NCBI RefSeq assembly: GCF_016126015.1
Contig: NZ_JAEFDB010000002.1
Span: forward strand, 1 to 64,000
Length of the DNA: 64,000 bases
Direction: 5' to 3'
Source of the DNA: Capnocytophaga periodontitidis
GTDB lineage: Bacteria > Bacteroidota > Bacteroidia > Flavobacteriales > Flavobacteriaceae
Part shown: positions 33,401-42,872 of the stretch, piece after piece
Numbering within the stretch: the stretch's first letter is position 1
How the letters are laid out: each line of letters begins with the position of its first letter
Translations under genes and position numbers: made by a program
The notes under the pieces: model-generated
Told to the model about the DNA's origin: nothing
What the model saw: only the letters and a program-made list of their open reading frames with translations
Database searches by the model: none

Positions 33401-35491
33401 GGTTAAAATTTCGTCGTAATTGATGTAATTTCTATGAAATGGCTTGCCATTGAAGCGTATTTCGCCTGCCTTTTTACCCTTTTCGATAGTGAAGGTTTTA
33501 CCGTTTTCTAAGTGAAGGGTAGCTTTATCGAACAAAGGGGTGGTTAGATAATACCTGCCATCGGAAGAGTTGAGAGGGTAGAGGCCTAAGGCTGAGAGCA
33601 CATACCAACTGCTCATTTGTCCGCAGTCCTCATTGCCACAATGCCCGCTGGGGGTATTTTTGTATTGAGTATTCAATATTTCGGTGACGCGTTGAGATAC
33701 TTTTTCGGGGTGGTTTGTGAAATGATAGAGGTAAGCCACGTGATGACTCGGTTCGTTACCGTGCACGTATTGTCCTATCATTCCGGTACTGAAAATAGGC
33801 AATTTCTCATCGGGAGTAACAGCTAAAGTGAACATCGAATCGAGTTTCTGTTCAAAAGCATCAGTACCCCCCATCGCATCGCGCAAGCCGAGAATGTTAT
33901 GAGGCACAAACCAGCGGTAATGCCAAGCATTGCTTTCGCAGAAGTATTTGCTGTAATCCTTAGGGTTGAAAGGCTTGATAAACTGTCCTTTACTATCTTT
34001 AGGACGAAAGAAAGTTGTTTTTTCGTCAAAGAGGTTGCGCCAATTTTCAGCGCGTTTGGCAAAGTAATCCGCATCTTGTTTCTTGCCGAGTGATTTGGCA
34101 AATTGCGCAATACACCAGTCGTCGTAAGCGTACTCTAAGGTTTTAGACACCGACCAATTTTCTCCTGATTTATCTAAATTGTAAGGCACATAACCATATT
34201 GCTGATAAAGGTCGATTTCGCGTTCTTTCACCATCGCACTTTGTTTGCAAGCCTCATAAGCTAAGGGGATATCCATCGGGATATTCTTAAAATAAGCATC
34301 TACGATAATAGGAACAGCGTGATAGCCTATCATCATATTAGTTTCACCGCCTTGCATACTCCATACCGGTAAAGTGCCATTTTCGCGGTAGTGTGCTAAG
34401 AAGCTCTTGATAAAATCGGCGGATGCCTCGCGATGCAACAAGGTATAAAGAGGGTGAGCCGCGCGGAAAGTATCCCAAAGTGAGAAAGTATCGTAACGCT
34501 TTTCGGGGGCATCGACATCACTGAAGAGGTTAGGCGCCAACATCGATTGGTAGAGCATTGTATAGAAAATTGTTTTTTGCTCTTCAGTTCCCCCTTCTAC
34601 TGTAATTTTCTGTAATTGTCGTTCCCAGAGGTTACGAGCCGCCTCGCGATAGTCGTCGAAAGCAAAATGAGGTGCTTCGGCTTCCATATTTTTATAAGCG
34701 CCTGCAATGCTGTGCATAGAAAGCGCTGTTTTTACTACTATAGTCTCATTGTCGCCTGTAGCATAGCGAAGTACCATTTTAGAGCGGTTAGCTTTGCCGT
34801 TTTCTTTTTCTTCAGTAAATTCCTTATCAAGAAAGGGTTTTGAGAGCTTGATAACGAAATACACCTTTTGGTTACGCGCCCAACCGGTAGAAAAGCGATA
34901 ACCTTCCAAAGTAGTGTTATCCACCACTTTCAAATAAGTTTCAGTAGGTTTATCCCAGTTGATGCTATAACCTAAATCTACGGTAATTTTGGATTGTTCG
35001 TCCTTAGGGAAAGTATAGCGTTGAACGCCTACGCGCGGAGTAGCAGTGAGTTCGGCTTTGATGCCATAACTCAGCAAATCAACACTGTAATAACCCGCAG
35101 TGGCGGTTTCGTGTTTGTGAGAGAAATAGGAGAAAGGCAGGTGGTTATTTGCCTCAATGCGCTCGTTAAATCTACTATTGGTGGGCATAATGAGTACATC
35201 GTAGAGGTCGCCAGCCCCCGTACCTGAAAGGTGGGTGTGTGAAAAGCCGGTAATGATGCTATCGGGGTAGAAGTAGCCCGAAATTCTATCCCAACCTGGG
35301 ATACCAATATCCGGACTGAGTTGCACCATCCCAAAGGGCGTCATTGCCCCAGGGTAGGTATTCCCCGTGCCATCGGTACCGATAAAAGGGTTTACATAAT
35401 TAGTGAGTTGCTCTTTAGCCGACTCTTTTTGCTCTGACGGACTGTGGCAAGCTACAAAGGCAAATGCCAAAAGGTAAAGGTATGGTTTCAT
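33389..35491 (-). CDS. GH92 family glycosidase (alpha-mannosidase type), lipoprotein
   Basis: This is a 700-residue lipoprotein (lipobox FVAC). It has the complete GH92 signature: VNPFIGTDGTGNTYPGAMTPFGMVQLSPD, GFSHTHLSGTGAGDLYDVLIMP, LWDTFRAAHPLYTLL, GNEPSHHVAYLYHF and GHCGNEDCGQMSSWYVLSALG. GH92 enzymes are calcium-dependent exo-alpha-mannosidases that trim N-glycan or yeast mannan. It stands alone, outside the rhamnose operon, with no SusCD pair near. The last residues TINN come from GTTAATTG filler DNA at the 3' end. Confidence 0.92.
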   Translation of the reverse strand: MKPYLYLLAFAFVACHSPSEQKESAKEQLTNYVNPFIGTDGTGNTYPGAMTPFGMVQLSPDIGIPGWDRISGYFYPDSIITGFSHTHLSGTGAGDLYDVLIMPTNSRFNERIEANNHLPFSYFSHKHETATAGYYSVDLLSYGIKAELTATPRVGVQRYTFPKDEQSKITVDLGYSINWDKPTETYLKVVDNTTLEGYRFSTGWARNQKVYFVIKLSKPFLDKEFTEEKENGKANRSKMVLRYATGDNETIVVKTALSMHSIAGAYKNMEAEAPHFAFDDYREAARNLWERQLQKITVEGGTEEQKTIFYTMLYQSMLAPNLFSDVDAPEKRYDTFSLWDTFRAAHPLYTLLHREASADFIKSFLAHYRENGTLPVWSMQGGETNMMIGYHAVPIIVDAYFKNIPMDIPLAYEACKQSAMVKEREIDLYQQYGYVPYNLDKSGENWSVSKTLEYAYDDWCIAQFAKSLGKKQDADYFAKRAENWRNLFDEKTTFFRPKDSKGQFIKPFNPKDYSKYFCESNAWHYRWFVPHNILGLRDAMGGTDAFEQKLDSMFTLAVTPDEKLPIFSTGMIGQYVHGNEPSHHVAYLYHFTNHPEKVSQRVTEILNTQYKNTPSGHCGNEDCGQMSSWYVLSALGLYPLNSSDGRYYLTTPLFDKATLHLENGKTFTIEKGKKAGEIRFNGKPFHRNYINYDEILTINN

Positions 35492-35542
35492 TAGTTTGTT
35501 ATTAGGTATTAGGTTTCAGGATTTTCCAAATTTGCTAATTTC

Positions 35543-36829
35543 CTACAGCTCCATAATCACTCTGTTAAGAGCGCCAATGGTTTTATCGAGATCTTCGTAA
35601 GTAAGCGCATCGTTAAGGAAGTAACTTTCAAAAGCACTTGGTGGCAAATAAACGCCTTCGCGCAACATTCCGTGGAAATACTTGCGGAAACGCGCTGTAT
35701 CACTCTTAGCCGAAGAAGCGAAATCGGTTACGGGATTTTCGTTAAAGAAAAGGGTAAACATAGAGCCAAAACTGTTGATTTGGTAAGGAATGCCCGCACG
35801 TTTTAGCACATTGTCAAATCCTTCGTGCAAGTAAGCTGTTTTTTTCGCTAAACTATCAAACACTTCGGGCTGTTCGTTCAAAGCGGTGAGCATCGCCAAA
35901 CCAGCACTCATCGCCAAAGGATTACCGCTAAGGGTTCCCGCTTGGTATACAGGCCCTTCAGGTGCTAAGTACCCCATAATTTCTTTATTAGCAGCAAAAG
36001 CCCCTACGGGGAGTCCGCCGCCAATCACTTTCCCAAACGTAACAATATCAGCTTTGATGCCAAAGACTTCTTGTGCTCCGCCTTTAGCCAAGCGGAAGCC
36101 GGTCATCACCTCATCAAATATCAAAAGCGCCCCATTTTCAGTACAGAGTTGTCTCAATCCTTCTAAAAATCCTTCGGCAGGAGGCACACAGCCCATATTG
36201 CCTGCCACAGGTTCGATAATCACACAAGCAATTTGCTGAGGATTGGCTTCAAAAAGGGCTTTTACAGAAGCTAAATCGTTATAGTTTGCTAAAAGTGTAT
36301 CTTTAGCCGTGCCTTGGGTTACCCCAGGACTATTTGGACTGCCAAAAGTGGCACCACCGCTACCCGCCTCAATGAGGAAAGCATCGGAATGTCCGTGGTA
36401 ACAACCGGCAAACTTGATAATCTTCTCACGACCGGTATAGCCACGTGCCAAGCGTACGGCGCTCATACAAGCCTCTGTACCGCTATTCACAAAGCGGATT
36501 TTATCGATATTGGGCACCATTGCAACCGCCAATTCGGCGATTTGCACTTCTACTTCAGTAGGAATACCAAAAGAGGTGCCTTTTTTAGCGCGCTGGGTTA
36601 CTGCCTCAATTACAGGGGCGTAGGCGTGGCCTAAGATGAGAGGCCCCCAAGAGGCAATATAATCGATGTACTTGCGGTTGTCCTCATCGGTGAGATAAGC
36701 ACCTTGGGCTTCTTTTATAAAAATAGGATGTCCCCCTACAGCATTGAAAGCGCGTACGGGAGAGTTCACTCCACCAGGGAGTACTTGTTGTGCAGCTGCG
36801 AATAATTCGCTACTTCTTTTGTATATCAT
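35543..36829 (-). CDS. hemL: glutamate-1-semialdehyde 2,1-aminomutase
   Basis: HemL converts glutamate-1-semialdehyde to 5-aminolevulinate for haem synthesis. The 428-residue PLP enzyme shows [16 protein letters not shown] at the start, [31 protein letters not shown], the cofactor-binding [13 protein letters not shown] and the Schiff-base lysine in [16 protein letters not shown]. It is full length. The short gap to the GH92 gene and the gap upstream both contain TTAGGTATTAGG-type filler words. Confidence 0.96.
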   Translation of the reverse strand: MIYKRSSELFAAAQQVLPGGVNSPVRAFNAVGGHPIFIKEAQGAYLTDEDNRKYIDYIASWGPLILGHAYAPVIEAVTQRAKKGTSFGIPTEVEVQIAELAVAMVPNIDKIRFVNSGTEACMSAVRLARGYTGREKIIKFAGCYHGHSDAFLIEAGSGGATFGSPNSPGVTQGTAKDTLLANYNDLASVKALFEANPQQIACVIIEPVAGNMGCVPPAEGFLEGLRQLCTENGALLIFDEVMTGFRLAKGGAQEVFGIKADIVTFGKVIGGGLPVGAFAANKEIMGYLAPEGPVYQAGTLSGNPLAMSAGLAMLTALNEQPEVFDSLAKKTAYLHEGFDNVLKRAGIPYQINSFGSMFTLFFNENPVTDFASSAKSDTARFRKYFHGMLREGVYLPPSAFESYFLNDALTYEDLDKTIGALNRVIMEL

Positions 36830-36850
36830 TGTTTAAGTGTTAGGTGTTTG

Positions 36851-37501
36851 TTAATTTAAAATTGCTCCTGTATAACAAAAAGTTAAAGAGAGATAATTCC
36901 CTTTCAGTGAAGGGGTATGATTTTTTACAGTGTGATTTTCTATCCAATATTGCACATTCAGCTGAAGCAAATCGCCTCCTTGGCTTACTACAAACGAGTT
37001 GCGCAATCCTATACCTAATGGTATTTGCGTTTTTTCGTGTTCAGGTTTGGTGGGCAGTTCTTTTTTAGGTTTTAAACTGAAACTATTGAGCCCTATTGAG
37101 AGCAAAGCCCCAAGCTCATAATTATCACCTCTGTCGCACCACAATACTTTTTCCACATCCAAAGTGCCAAAAATATTTAAAAAACTATTATTGTCAGACA
37201 CTTCCGTTTTGTACACTCTTTCAGGGGCGTAAGGCGGATTAGGGCTCACGATATAATCATCTGTAGGATAAGTATAACTCACCGGAAATTTTGCTCCTCC
37301 CATAGCCCCTCCAAATGAAAGACTCACAGCATATTCCATACTTTCGCGCAACTGAAACTGAACCCCCAAAGGCACAATGGTAAGGGTTTCCAACTTATTA
37401 CTCCCCAACGGAATGCGCCCTCCAGCCATCAGCCCTGTATAGAACTGTGCCAAAGCACTTTGCGCAAAGAGTGTTATAAGCAATAATAAAAACAATCTCA
37501 T
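36851..37501 (-). CDS. putative outer-membrane beta-barrel protein
   Basis: This is a 216-residue protein with a signal peptide (MRLFLLLLITLFAQSALAQ) and alternating hydrophobic strands with aromatic ends (FYTGLMAGGRIPLG, YAVSLSFGGAMGGAKF, YELGALLSIGLNSFSL, QLNVQYWIE, YLSLTFCYTGAILN). The pattern is that of a small eight-stranded barrel. No family or ligand is recognised. It lies between the PfkB kinase and hemL on the same strand. Confidence 0.6.
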   Translation of the reverse strand: MRLFLLLLITLFAQSALAQFYTGLMAGGRIPLGSNKLETLTIVPLGVQFQLRESMEYAVSLSFGGAMGGAKFPVSYTYPTDDYIVSPNPPYAPERVYKTEVSDNNSFLNIFGTLDVEKVLWCDRGDNYELGALLSIGLNSFSLKPKKELPTKPEHEKTQIPLGIGLRNSFVVSQGGDLLQLNVQYWIENHTVKNHTPSLKGNYLSLTFCYTGAILN

Positions 37502-37502
37502 T

Positions 37503-37535
37503 ATCTGTTACCTATTACCTATTACCTGTTACTTA
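37503..37535. repeat. TTACCTATTACCTGTTACTTAAG filler repeat
   Basis: Four TTACC-type words in a row run into the last PfkB codons and stop (the tail Gln-Leu-Lys-stop is read from CTTAAG plus TAACAGG). This is the TAGGTAACAG family again. Confidence 0.6.
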
Positions 37536-38455
37536 AGCTGAATATCAAACTGTGTAAGGTCTCTAAATTGTTGTAAACGGGCAGTTCGCTCGCTGTGGGT
37601 GAGGGTGAGCAGTCGTTCAGCACCGAATTTTTCAATACAGAACGAGGCTATATTAGCCCCTTGAACGATAGCATTTTTCAAGTTGGTGAACGAGTAGTCG
37701 CGAGTTTTAGTGAGATAACCCACCATACCACCAGCAAAAGCGTCGCCAGCACCTGTGGGGTCAAATACTTCGGCTAAAGGCAAGGCAGGCGCAAAAAACA
37801 CTTTATCGTCGTAGAATAAGAGTGCGCCGTGTTCACCTTTCTTAATGACTACATACTTCACGCCCATTGCCATAATGCGTTGGGCAGCTTTCACAAGTGA
37901 ATACTCTTTGGTAAGCTGGCGTGCTTCTTCATCGTTGATAGTGAGCACATCTACGCGGCCGATTACCTCCATTAGCAAATCCCAAGTGTGGTTCATCCAG
38001 TAGTTCATCGTGTCCATTACCACTAATTTGGGGCGCTGAGTCATTTGGTTGAGCACGTCCATTTGTAGGGTAGGGTGGAGGTTGCCGAGCAGAAGTACTT
38101 CGGCATCGCGAAAAGCCTCAGGGACTACGGGTTTAAAATCGTTGATAACATTCAACTGAGTGTCGAGGGTATCGCGTTGGTTCATATCGTTGTGATACTT
38201 GCCACTCCAGAAGAGTGTTTTTCCACCGTGTACAATCTCAATGCCCGACACATCAATACGGCGCTCAGTTAGTAGATGTAGATACTCTTGTGGATAGTCA
38301 TCGCCTACTATAGAGACGACCGCAGCAGGAATTTCAAACTGAGCAGCAGCGAATGCAATATAGTTAGCCGAGCCCCCCATAATAGAGTTGCTTTTTCCAA
38401 AAGGTGTTTCTATTTGGTCGAAAGCGATGCTTCCGAGAATAAGTAGTTTGCTCAT
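37529..38455 (-). CDS. PfkB-family carbohydrate/nucleoside kinase
   Basis: This 308-residue ribokinase-fold kinase has an N-terminal MSKLLILGSIAFDQIETPFG, the substrate loop GGSANYIAFAAAQF, and the ATP/anion-hole motif DPTGAGDAFAGGMVGYL with the catalytic Asp. Similar proteins in Flavobacteriia are annotated as sugar kinase or adenosine-kinase-like; the substrate cannot be assigned from sequence. The promoter element at 38518 lies 63 bp upstream. Confidence 0.82.
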   Translation of the reverse strand: MSKLLILGSIAFDQIETPFGKSNSIMGGSANYIAFAAAQFEIPAAVVSIVGDDYPQEYLHLLTERRIDVSGIEIVHGGKTLFWSGKYHNDMNQRDTLDTQLNVINDFKPVVPEAFRDAEVLLLGNLHPTLQMDVLNQMTQRPKLVVMDTMNYWMNHTWDLLMEVIGRVDVLTINDEEARQLTKEYSLVKAAQRIMAMGVKYVVIKKGEHGALLFYDDKVFFAPALPLAEVFDPTGAGDAFAGGMVGYLTKTRDYSFTNLKNAIVQGANIASFCIEKFGAERLLTLTHSERTARLQQFRDLTQFDIQLK

Positions 38456-38517
38456 TTATTTTAAGTAAGAGATAAGAAGTAAGAAATATAGTAATCTTAC
38501 TCTTTGCAAATTTCGGG

Positions 38518-38525
38518 CAAAAGTA
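38518..38525 (-). promoter_or_regulatory. promoter -7 element, TACTTTTG
   Basis: This is a minus-strand -7 element 63 bp before the PfkB kinase gene. Confidence 0.5.
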
Positions 38526-38714
38526 CAAAATTATTACGAAATACGGATTATAAACGAAGGGAATTGTAGTATTTTTCTGTTTTTAGAAAAAATAGTAGTG
38601 CTTTTTTCTACAAGAATTAATTGTTATAAGATGAATTAAGAAAGCGCAGAAGGTTTTATTTCAAAATTAGCAAAACACCCAATAGTTTTTAGTCTACATT
38701 TTTCATCTTCATAA

Positions 38715-38746
38715 TTTGTTCATTTTCTAATTCTTTTATACTTTTG
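38715..38746 (+). promoter_or_regulatory. promoter, TTTG-N20-TACTTTTG
   Basis: TTTG (38715-38718) and TACTTTTG (38739-38746) are 20 nt apart, a good Bacteroidota promoter. It lies 27 bp before the secreted protein at 38773. Confidence 0.7.
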
Positions 38747-38772
38747 TTACAAATAACAAAAAATACACTTTA

Positions 38773-40203
38773 ATGAAAAGAATATTTTTATTATACCTAT
38801 TGTCTTGTATTACTTTTAGTCTCAAGGCTCAAGACTATAAAGTAAAAAAGGGAGAGTTGCAAATTGAAGGTACTCCCGTAGCCAAATTAGAAAAGAAAGA
38901 GGGCAAGTACGAGTTTAGCGACCTTAGTGGTAATTTTATGTACAAAGCGGTACTCACCGAAAAAACTGCTCAAAACAATCGTGCTCCTCATCGCTGGGTG
39001 GAACTCACCGGCAACAATGGTAAAGTGCGAGAAATCCCCTTGCCCAATAAACTAAAATTTACCTTTTCGGGTGAAAAAGGCATTATTGATGCTTTGCTAA
39101 AATCAAATACAAGCCTGCTTACTGTCAAAGGCATTGACCCTGAAGTAGTAAAAGCTTTCTTCTCTACCGAAGACCGCCAATTCTCTCAAAAATGGGATCC
39201 TATTTTTGAGAAAGTAACTGCTGAAATCAAAGTTGAAGATAGATTAGAAAATACAGATAAGATTTTAGTAAAAGAAGGAAATATTTTTAGAAAAGAAATG
39301 AAGATAGGTTCTTACTCTAAAAAAATCACTCCTATGGGTGGAGCTATGACTGTCTATGAATTTGTTTTCTATGACATTACGGGTAGACAAATTGCCTCTT
39401 CTAATTTTACCTCAATGGTAGATAAAGAATATTATCTTATCCAAACTTTTGATGGCAAAACACTCCCCGTATTTGTGCCTCTCATCGGTTTTTCAAGTGA
39501 CTTAGAAAAACGCTTAGTGATGAAGCTCTATGCCAACGGTTATCCTTTTGGCGATATGGCTCCTTACTTCGCCCAATATGAAGAAGATAAAAAAGCAGCT
39601 CAAAACGCATTTCAACAACAGCGAATAGCTGAAGCTCGCAAACAGAGTGTAAATTTATACAATGTAGAGGGTTATGTGTTAGACTCCCAAGGCAATAAAC
39701 TCAATGGACTTATCACTATTGAATTTGAATCAATTGCTCCAATACTCGATAAAGATGTAGTCTTTGCCAATGTAGATAACGATATAGTAAAACTTAAAAC
39801 TACTGATGGTAAAGAAACTAAATACAATGCCGCCGATAACGTAATTTTCGGGGTAGGTGATAGAACTTTCTTAGGTACTGATAGCGGGCGTGAAGTGGGC
39901 TATATCTTTAAGGTAGAAGGTGAAACAAATATTTATTTCTACGAAATTCTCTATGCTAACAACGGTAATTACGTGCTTTCACATCCTAAAATGCCCGAGG
40001 CATACCTCATCAAAATAGGTAGCAAACCTGCTCTGTATGTAGGTGATAAAGACTCTTTCCGACGTATTAAAACTCCTGAAGAGGTGCAAAAACTTGTATC
40101 AGACTATCTCCAATGCCCTGCAATTAACCCCGCTGACTATAACACCACAAATAAAGAAAGCCTCATAACACTCATCAACGATTACACCGCAAAGTGCAAA
40201 TAA
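38773..40203 (+). CDS. hypothetical secreted protein
   Basis: This is a 476-residue protein with a signal peptide (MKRIFLLYLLSCITFSLKAQ). The N-terminal part is a beta-rich repeat of unknown type. A Gln/Ala-rich helix follows (YEEDKKAAQNAFQQQRIAEARKQ, about residues 273-295). The C-terminal domain begins VEGYVLDSQGNKLNGLITIEFE, which resembles a secreted beta-sandwich. A PEEVQKLVSDYL helix lies near the end. It has its own consensus promoter and a hairpin after the stop, so it is a single-gene unit. Function unknown. Confidence 0.75.
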   Translation: MKRIFLLYLLSCITFSLKAQDYKVKKGELQIEGTPVAKLEKKEGKYEFSDLSGNFMYKAVLTEKTAQNNRAPHRWVELTGNNGKVREIPLPNKLKFTFSGEKGIIDALLKSNTSLLTVKGIDPEVVKAFFSTEDRQFSQKWDPIFEKVTAEIKVEDRLENTDKILVKEGNIFRKEMKIGSYSKKITPMGGAMTVYEFVFYDITGRQIASSNFTSMVDKEYYLIQTFDGKTLPVFVPLIGFSSDLEKRLVMKLYANGYPFGDMAPYFAQYEEDKKAAQNAFQQQRIAEARKQSVNLYNVEGYVLDSQGNKLNGLITIEFESIAPILDKDVVFANVDNDIVKLKTTDGKETKYNAADNVIFGVGDRTFLGTDSGREVGYIFKVEGETNIYFYEILYANNGNYVLSHPKMPEAYLIKIGSKPALYVGDKDSFRRIKTPEEVQKLVSDYLQCPAINPADYNTTNKESLITLINDYTAKCK

Positions 40204-40212
40204 TAAAAAATC

Positions 40213-40244
40213 AGGCGCGTTAGGAGAACATCTTCAACGCGCCT
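40213..40244. terminator. hairpin between convergent genes
   Basis: AGGCGCGTT pairs perfectly with AACGCGCCT around a 14-nt loop, between the stop of 38773-40203 and the stop of the rhamnose operon's last gene at 40250. There are no long T tracts, but the stem is GC-rich and placed for both strands. Confidence 0.7.
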
Positions 40245-40249
40245 ATTAT

Positions 40250-41560
40250 TTAGCAGATTCTCATCACAGCCTTAAAATGCTCTCGAAGTTCTGCTACTTG
40301 GGCATCGTTGATAGCTACCATTTTGCCCATACTTACCCCTTGCACAATAGATTTCGCGCTACATTCGGCTACTTCCAAATAGTCGAAGGCTTTCATTAGT
40401 GAAGCACCTACTACTACAGCGGTGGCATTGCGCACCAATACAGCAGTGCTTCCTTTCTTAATAAACTCTCTTATCTCTTTCCCTTCATTTTCTTGCCATA
40501 AAGAACTTACGGGCTGTAAGAAAATCCAGCTTTCGGGGATGGTTCTTACATTGAAATACTCATCGGTAATGCCAAAGGACATTAAATACGGTGGTTGCGA
40601 GCAAATAATAGCATTCACATCGGGGTTTTCGCTGTATATTTTTTGATGTAACCAAGTGTACTCACTGGGGGTTTTGCCAGCTTCGGCTTTGCCTTCTTTT
40701 ATCTGCACCAATTGATCAGGAGTGAGTTCCCAACGTGAGGTTTGCGCAGGAGTAATGAGAAAATCGTTACCCTCGGTACGCGCTGAAACTGTGCCTGCAC
40801 TACTGAACATCAGGTTGTGGTTACAACCTCGGTAGATGAGTTGGCAAATCTCGGTTCTCAAGGCTTTTTCTACAGAAGTATAAGACATAGAGGGATAAGT
40901 AGGCATTGTTGTGGGCAATTGCTTATAATAAGCATCTATCTGCTCATCGGTGAGGGGTTGTGCTTTGCCTATCAAGCTACTATAAAGCCCCATAGCTGCA
41001 CAAAACTCAAAGGTTTCAAATCGTGCATACGCATCTACTATATCACTTCCACCAAGTACAGTACCGTGGTTCTCCATTATAATAGCTTTGACCTTAGGAT
41101 TGTTGAACTGCTGGGCATTGATAGCCCCTAACGCCTCACTGCCAGGAAGCTCATAAGGAGCATAGCCTATCTCGCCACAAGTTTTTTTAGCTTGCAAGGT
41201 GAGATTAGCATTGGGTTTCTGCCGAATAATGCTATACGATACTAAGGCGGGTGGGTGAGCGTGGATAAGCGCTTTCAGGTCGGGGCGCATTTGATAAATC
41301 GCACGGTGGAAAGGGTATTCCGATGAAGGTTTGTGTTTACCCACTATCTCGCCGTTCTTTTTTACACACATAATATCATCGGGAGTGAGGTTACCTTTAT
41401 CGATGCCCGAAGGGGAAATCCATAAGTCGCCAGCCTCATCTATTACCGAAATATTGCCACCAGAGAGAGTTGTGAGCCCGCGTTCATAGATGCGGGTCAT
41501 TGCGATAACTATTTGTTCTTTAGGGTGTAGCCGTTGGCTATCAAGTATTTTGTGATTCAT
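40250..41560 (-). CDS. tandem class II aldolase/adducin protein (putative L-rhamnulose-1-phosphate aldolase)
   Basis: This is a 436-residue protein with two class II aldolase domains. The first (about 1-210) keeps all zinc and catalytic residues: Glu in SSEYPFHRAIY, the His pair in ALIHAHPPALVSY, and His in IIMENHGTVLGG. The second (about 225-425) is degenerate: the His pair is replaced (IICSQPPYLMSF) and ENHG becomes RNAT. The expected reaction is cleavage of rhamnulose-1-phosphate to dihydroxyacetone phosphate and lactaldehyde. It is the last gene of the rhamnose operon and overlaps the kinase gene by 20 bp. Confidence 0.82.
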   Translation of the reverse strand: MNHKILDSQRLHPKEQIVIAMTRIYERGLTTLSGGNISVIDEAGDLWISPSGIDKGNLTPDDIMCVKKNGEIVGKHKPSSEYPFHRAIYQMRPDLKALIHAHPPALVSYSIIRQKPNANLTLQAKKTCGEIGYAPYELPGSEALGAINAQQFNNPKVKAIIMENHGTVLGGSDIVDAYARFETFEFCAAMGLYSSLIGKAQPLTDEQIDAYYKQLPTTMPTYPSMSYTSVEKALRTEICQLIYRGCNHNLMFSSAGTVSARTEGNDFLITPAQTSRWELTPDQLVQIKEGKAEAGKTPSEYTWLHQKIYSENPDVNAIICSQPPYLMSFGITDEYFNVRTIPESWIFLQPVSSLWQENEGKEIREFIKKGSTAVLVRNATAVVVGASLMKAFDYLEVAECSAKSIVQGVSMGKMVAINDAQVAELREHFKAVMRIC

Positions 41561-42872
41561 TGTTGTAAAGGTTTAAATGGTGAAAAGGAGTGATTTGTTT
41601 AAGTCCTAAGTTGATAGGAGGCATTGTGTTGCCCATTGCTACTGAGGTGAGCAAAGCCCCTCCAAAGGCAGTAGCGTTGTCTATTTGCGAAACGTACACT
41701 TGCTTATCGCTGAAATAAGTTGCCAGCAAACGTGTGTACAAAGGATTGCGCGCAAATCCTCCTGTGATGTATATACACTCAAAATCGCTATTCTCGCTTA
41801 TGAGTTGCATTTTCTCTACCGAACGTTTCAGCAAGTTGAGCATCAAAGCGTGATAGGCTTCATTGAAGTTGTTAGGCAACTTTTGACTAAGGCAATCTCT
41901 AAAAATATCTTCATCGGCTTGTACTGTTTTGTAACTATCAACGGGCAATTGGTATTGCGCTGCTAAGCGTTCAGCTTCTACTTGGTGGATATGCCCCATA
42001 AACAAGCGCGACGATTTCACGGCTTTCTGTTTTACCGAAAGGAAAGACAAGGTATCGTTCTTCAGTTGGTTTTCGGTAAGAGGTTTGTGGTTAAAAGGAT
42101 TCATAAAAATGCTCCACGTACCAGTAGAAATCAGTATAAACTTACTTTCAGAAGCTTCTAAGTAAGGAATCAGCGAGGCAGAACTGTCGTGCAAGCCACT
42201 GCCTACTTGCACCTTCTCGCCGTTTAGAATTACGGATTGCAAGTGCAAATTGCTTTCAGGCTCAGGGAGGGTAAGTTGTTCATCGGTGAGCCAACGGTGG
42301 TACTGCTGGTGGTCAAAATCCCACATAGCGGTATGGCAACCTATAGAAGTATACTCCGAGGTGATCTTGCCCGTAAAGAGATAACTGAGGTATTGAGGAA
42401 AGTGCAGAATATACTTTACACGAGCAAATACTTCGGGCTTTTGCCGTTTGAGCCACAAGACTTGCAATCCCGCATTGAGCATTCCTAAGGCAGGAGAAGC
42501 CGTTTGACGGCTAAATTCGTCTATTCCTCCATAACGCTCGTAAAAATTGTTTAACACCTCTTTAGGCATCTCTTTGAGGTAGTTGTACAAAGGGGTAAGT
42601 CGTTTTCCATTTTCATCTAAATACACCAAAGTAGCGCCATAAGTAGTGAAATTGAGTGCTTTGATGCGGTATTTACCCTCTTTAGCTACCCTATTGAGTG
42701 AGTTGTAAATCCAAGAGGTCATTGCCTCAATATCGTCACAAGGAAAGCCGTCGTCATCAGTAATTTCAGGAAAAACCTTCTCTTGTAATGCTACAAGAGA
42801 GAGGTTTTCACTGAAAAGCAACATTTTTTTATTGGTTTTACCAATATCGAATATAGCGATTACATCGGTCAT
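41541..42872 (-). CDS. FGGY-family carbohydrate kinase (putative rhamnulokinase)
   Basis: This 443-residue FGGY kinase has the phosphate-binding start IAIFDIGKTNKKMLLF, a DSSASLIPYL active-site Asp region, the ISTGTWSIFMNPF phosphate motif and the adenosine motif YITGGFARNPLYTRLLA. By place, directly between rhamnose isomerase and the aldolase, it should phosphorylate L-rhamnulose. The sequence alone does not exclude a related ketose. It overlaps rhaA by 4 bp and the aldolase by 20 bp, so the three are translationally coupled. Confidence 0.85.
   Translation of the reverse strand: MTDVIAIFDIGKTNKKMLLFSENLSLVALQEKVFPEITDDDGFPCDDIEAMTSWIYNSLNRVAKEGKYRIKALNFTTYGATLVYLDENGKRLTPLYNYLKEMPKEVLNNFYERYGGIDEFSRQTASPALGMLNAGLQVLWLKRQKPEVFARVKYILHFPQYLSYLFTGKITSEYTSIGCHTAMWDFDHQQYHRWLTDEQLTLPEPESNLHLQSVILNGEKVQVGSGLHDSSASLIPYLEASESKFILISTGTWSIFMNPFNHKPLTENQLKNDTLSFLSVKQKAVKSSRLFMGHIHQVEAERLAAQYQLPVDSYKTVQADEDIFRDCLSQKLPNNFNEAYHALMLNLLKRSVEKMQLISENSDFECIYITGGFARNPLYTRLLATYFSDKQVYVSQIDNATAFGGALLTSVAMGNTMPPINLGLKQITPFHHLNLYNNESQNT

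Larger units (their letters stand above)
38456..38772. other. divergent intergenic region
   Basis: These 317 bp separate divergent genes. They hold TAAGTAAGAGATAAGAAG filler (38462-38488), a minus-strand promoter element (38518), AT-rich DNA without other signals, and a good plus-strand promoter (38715-38746). Confidence 0.6.
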
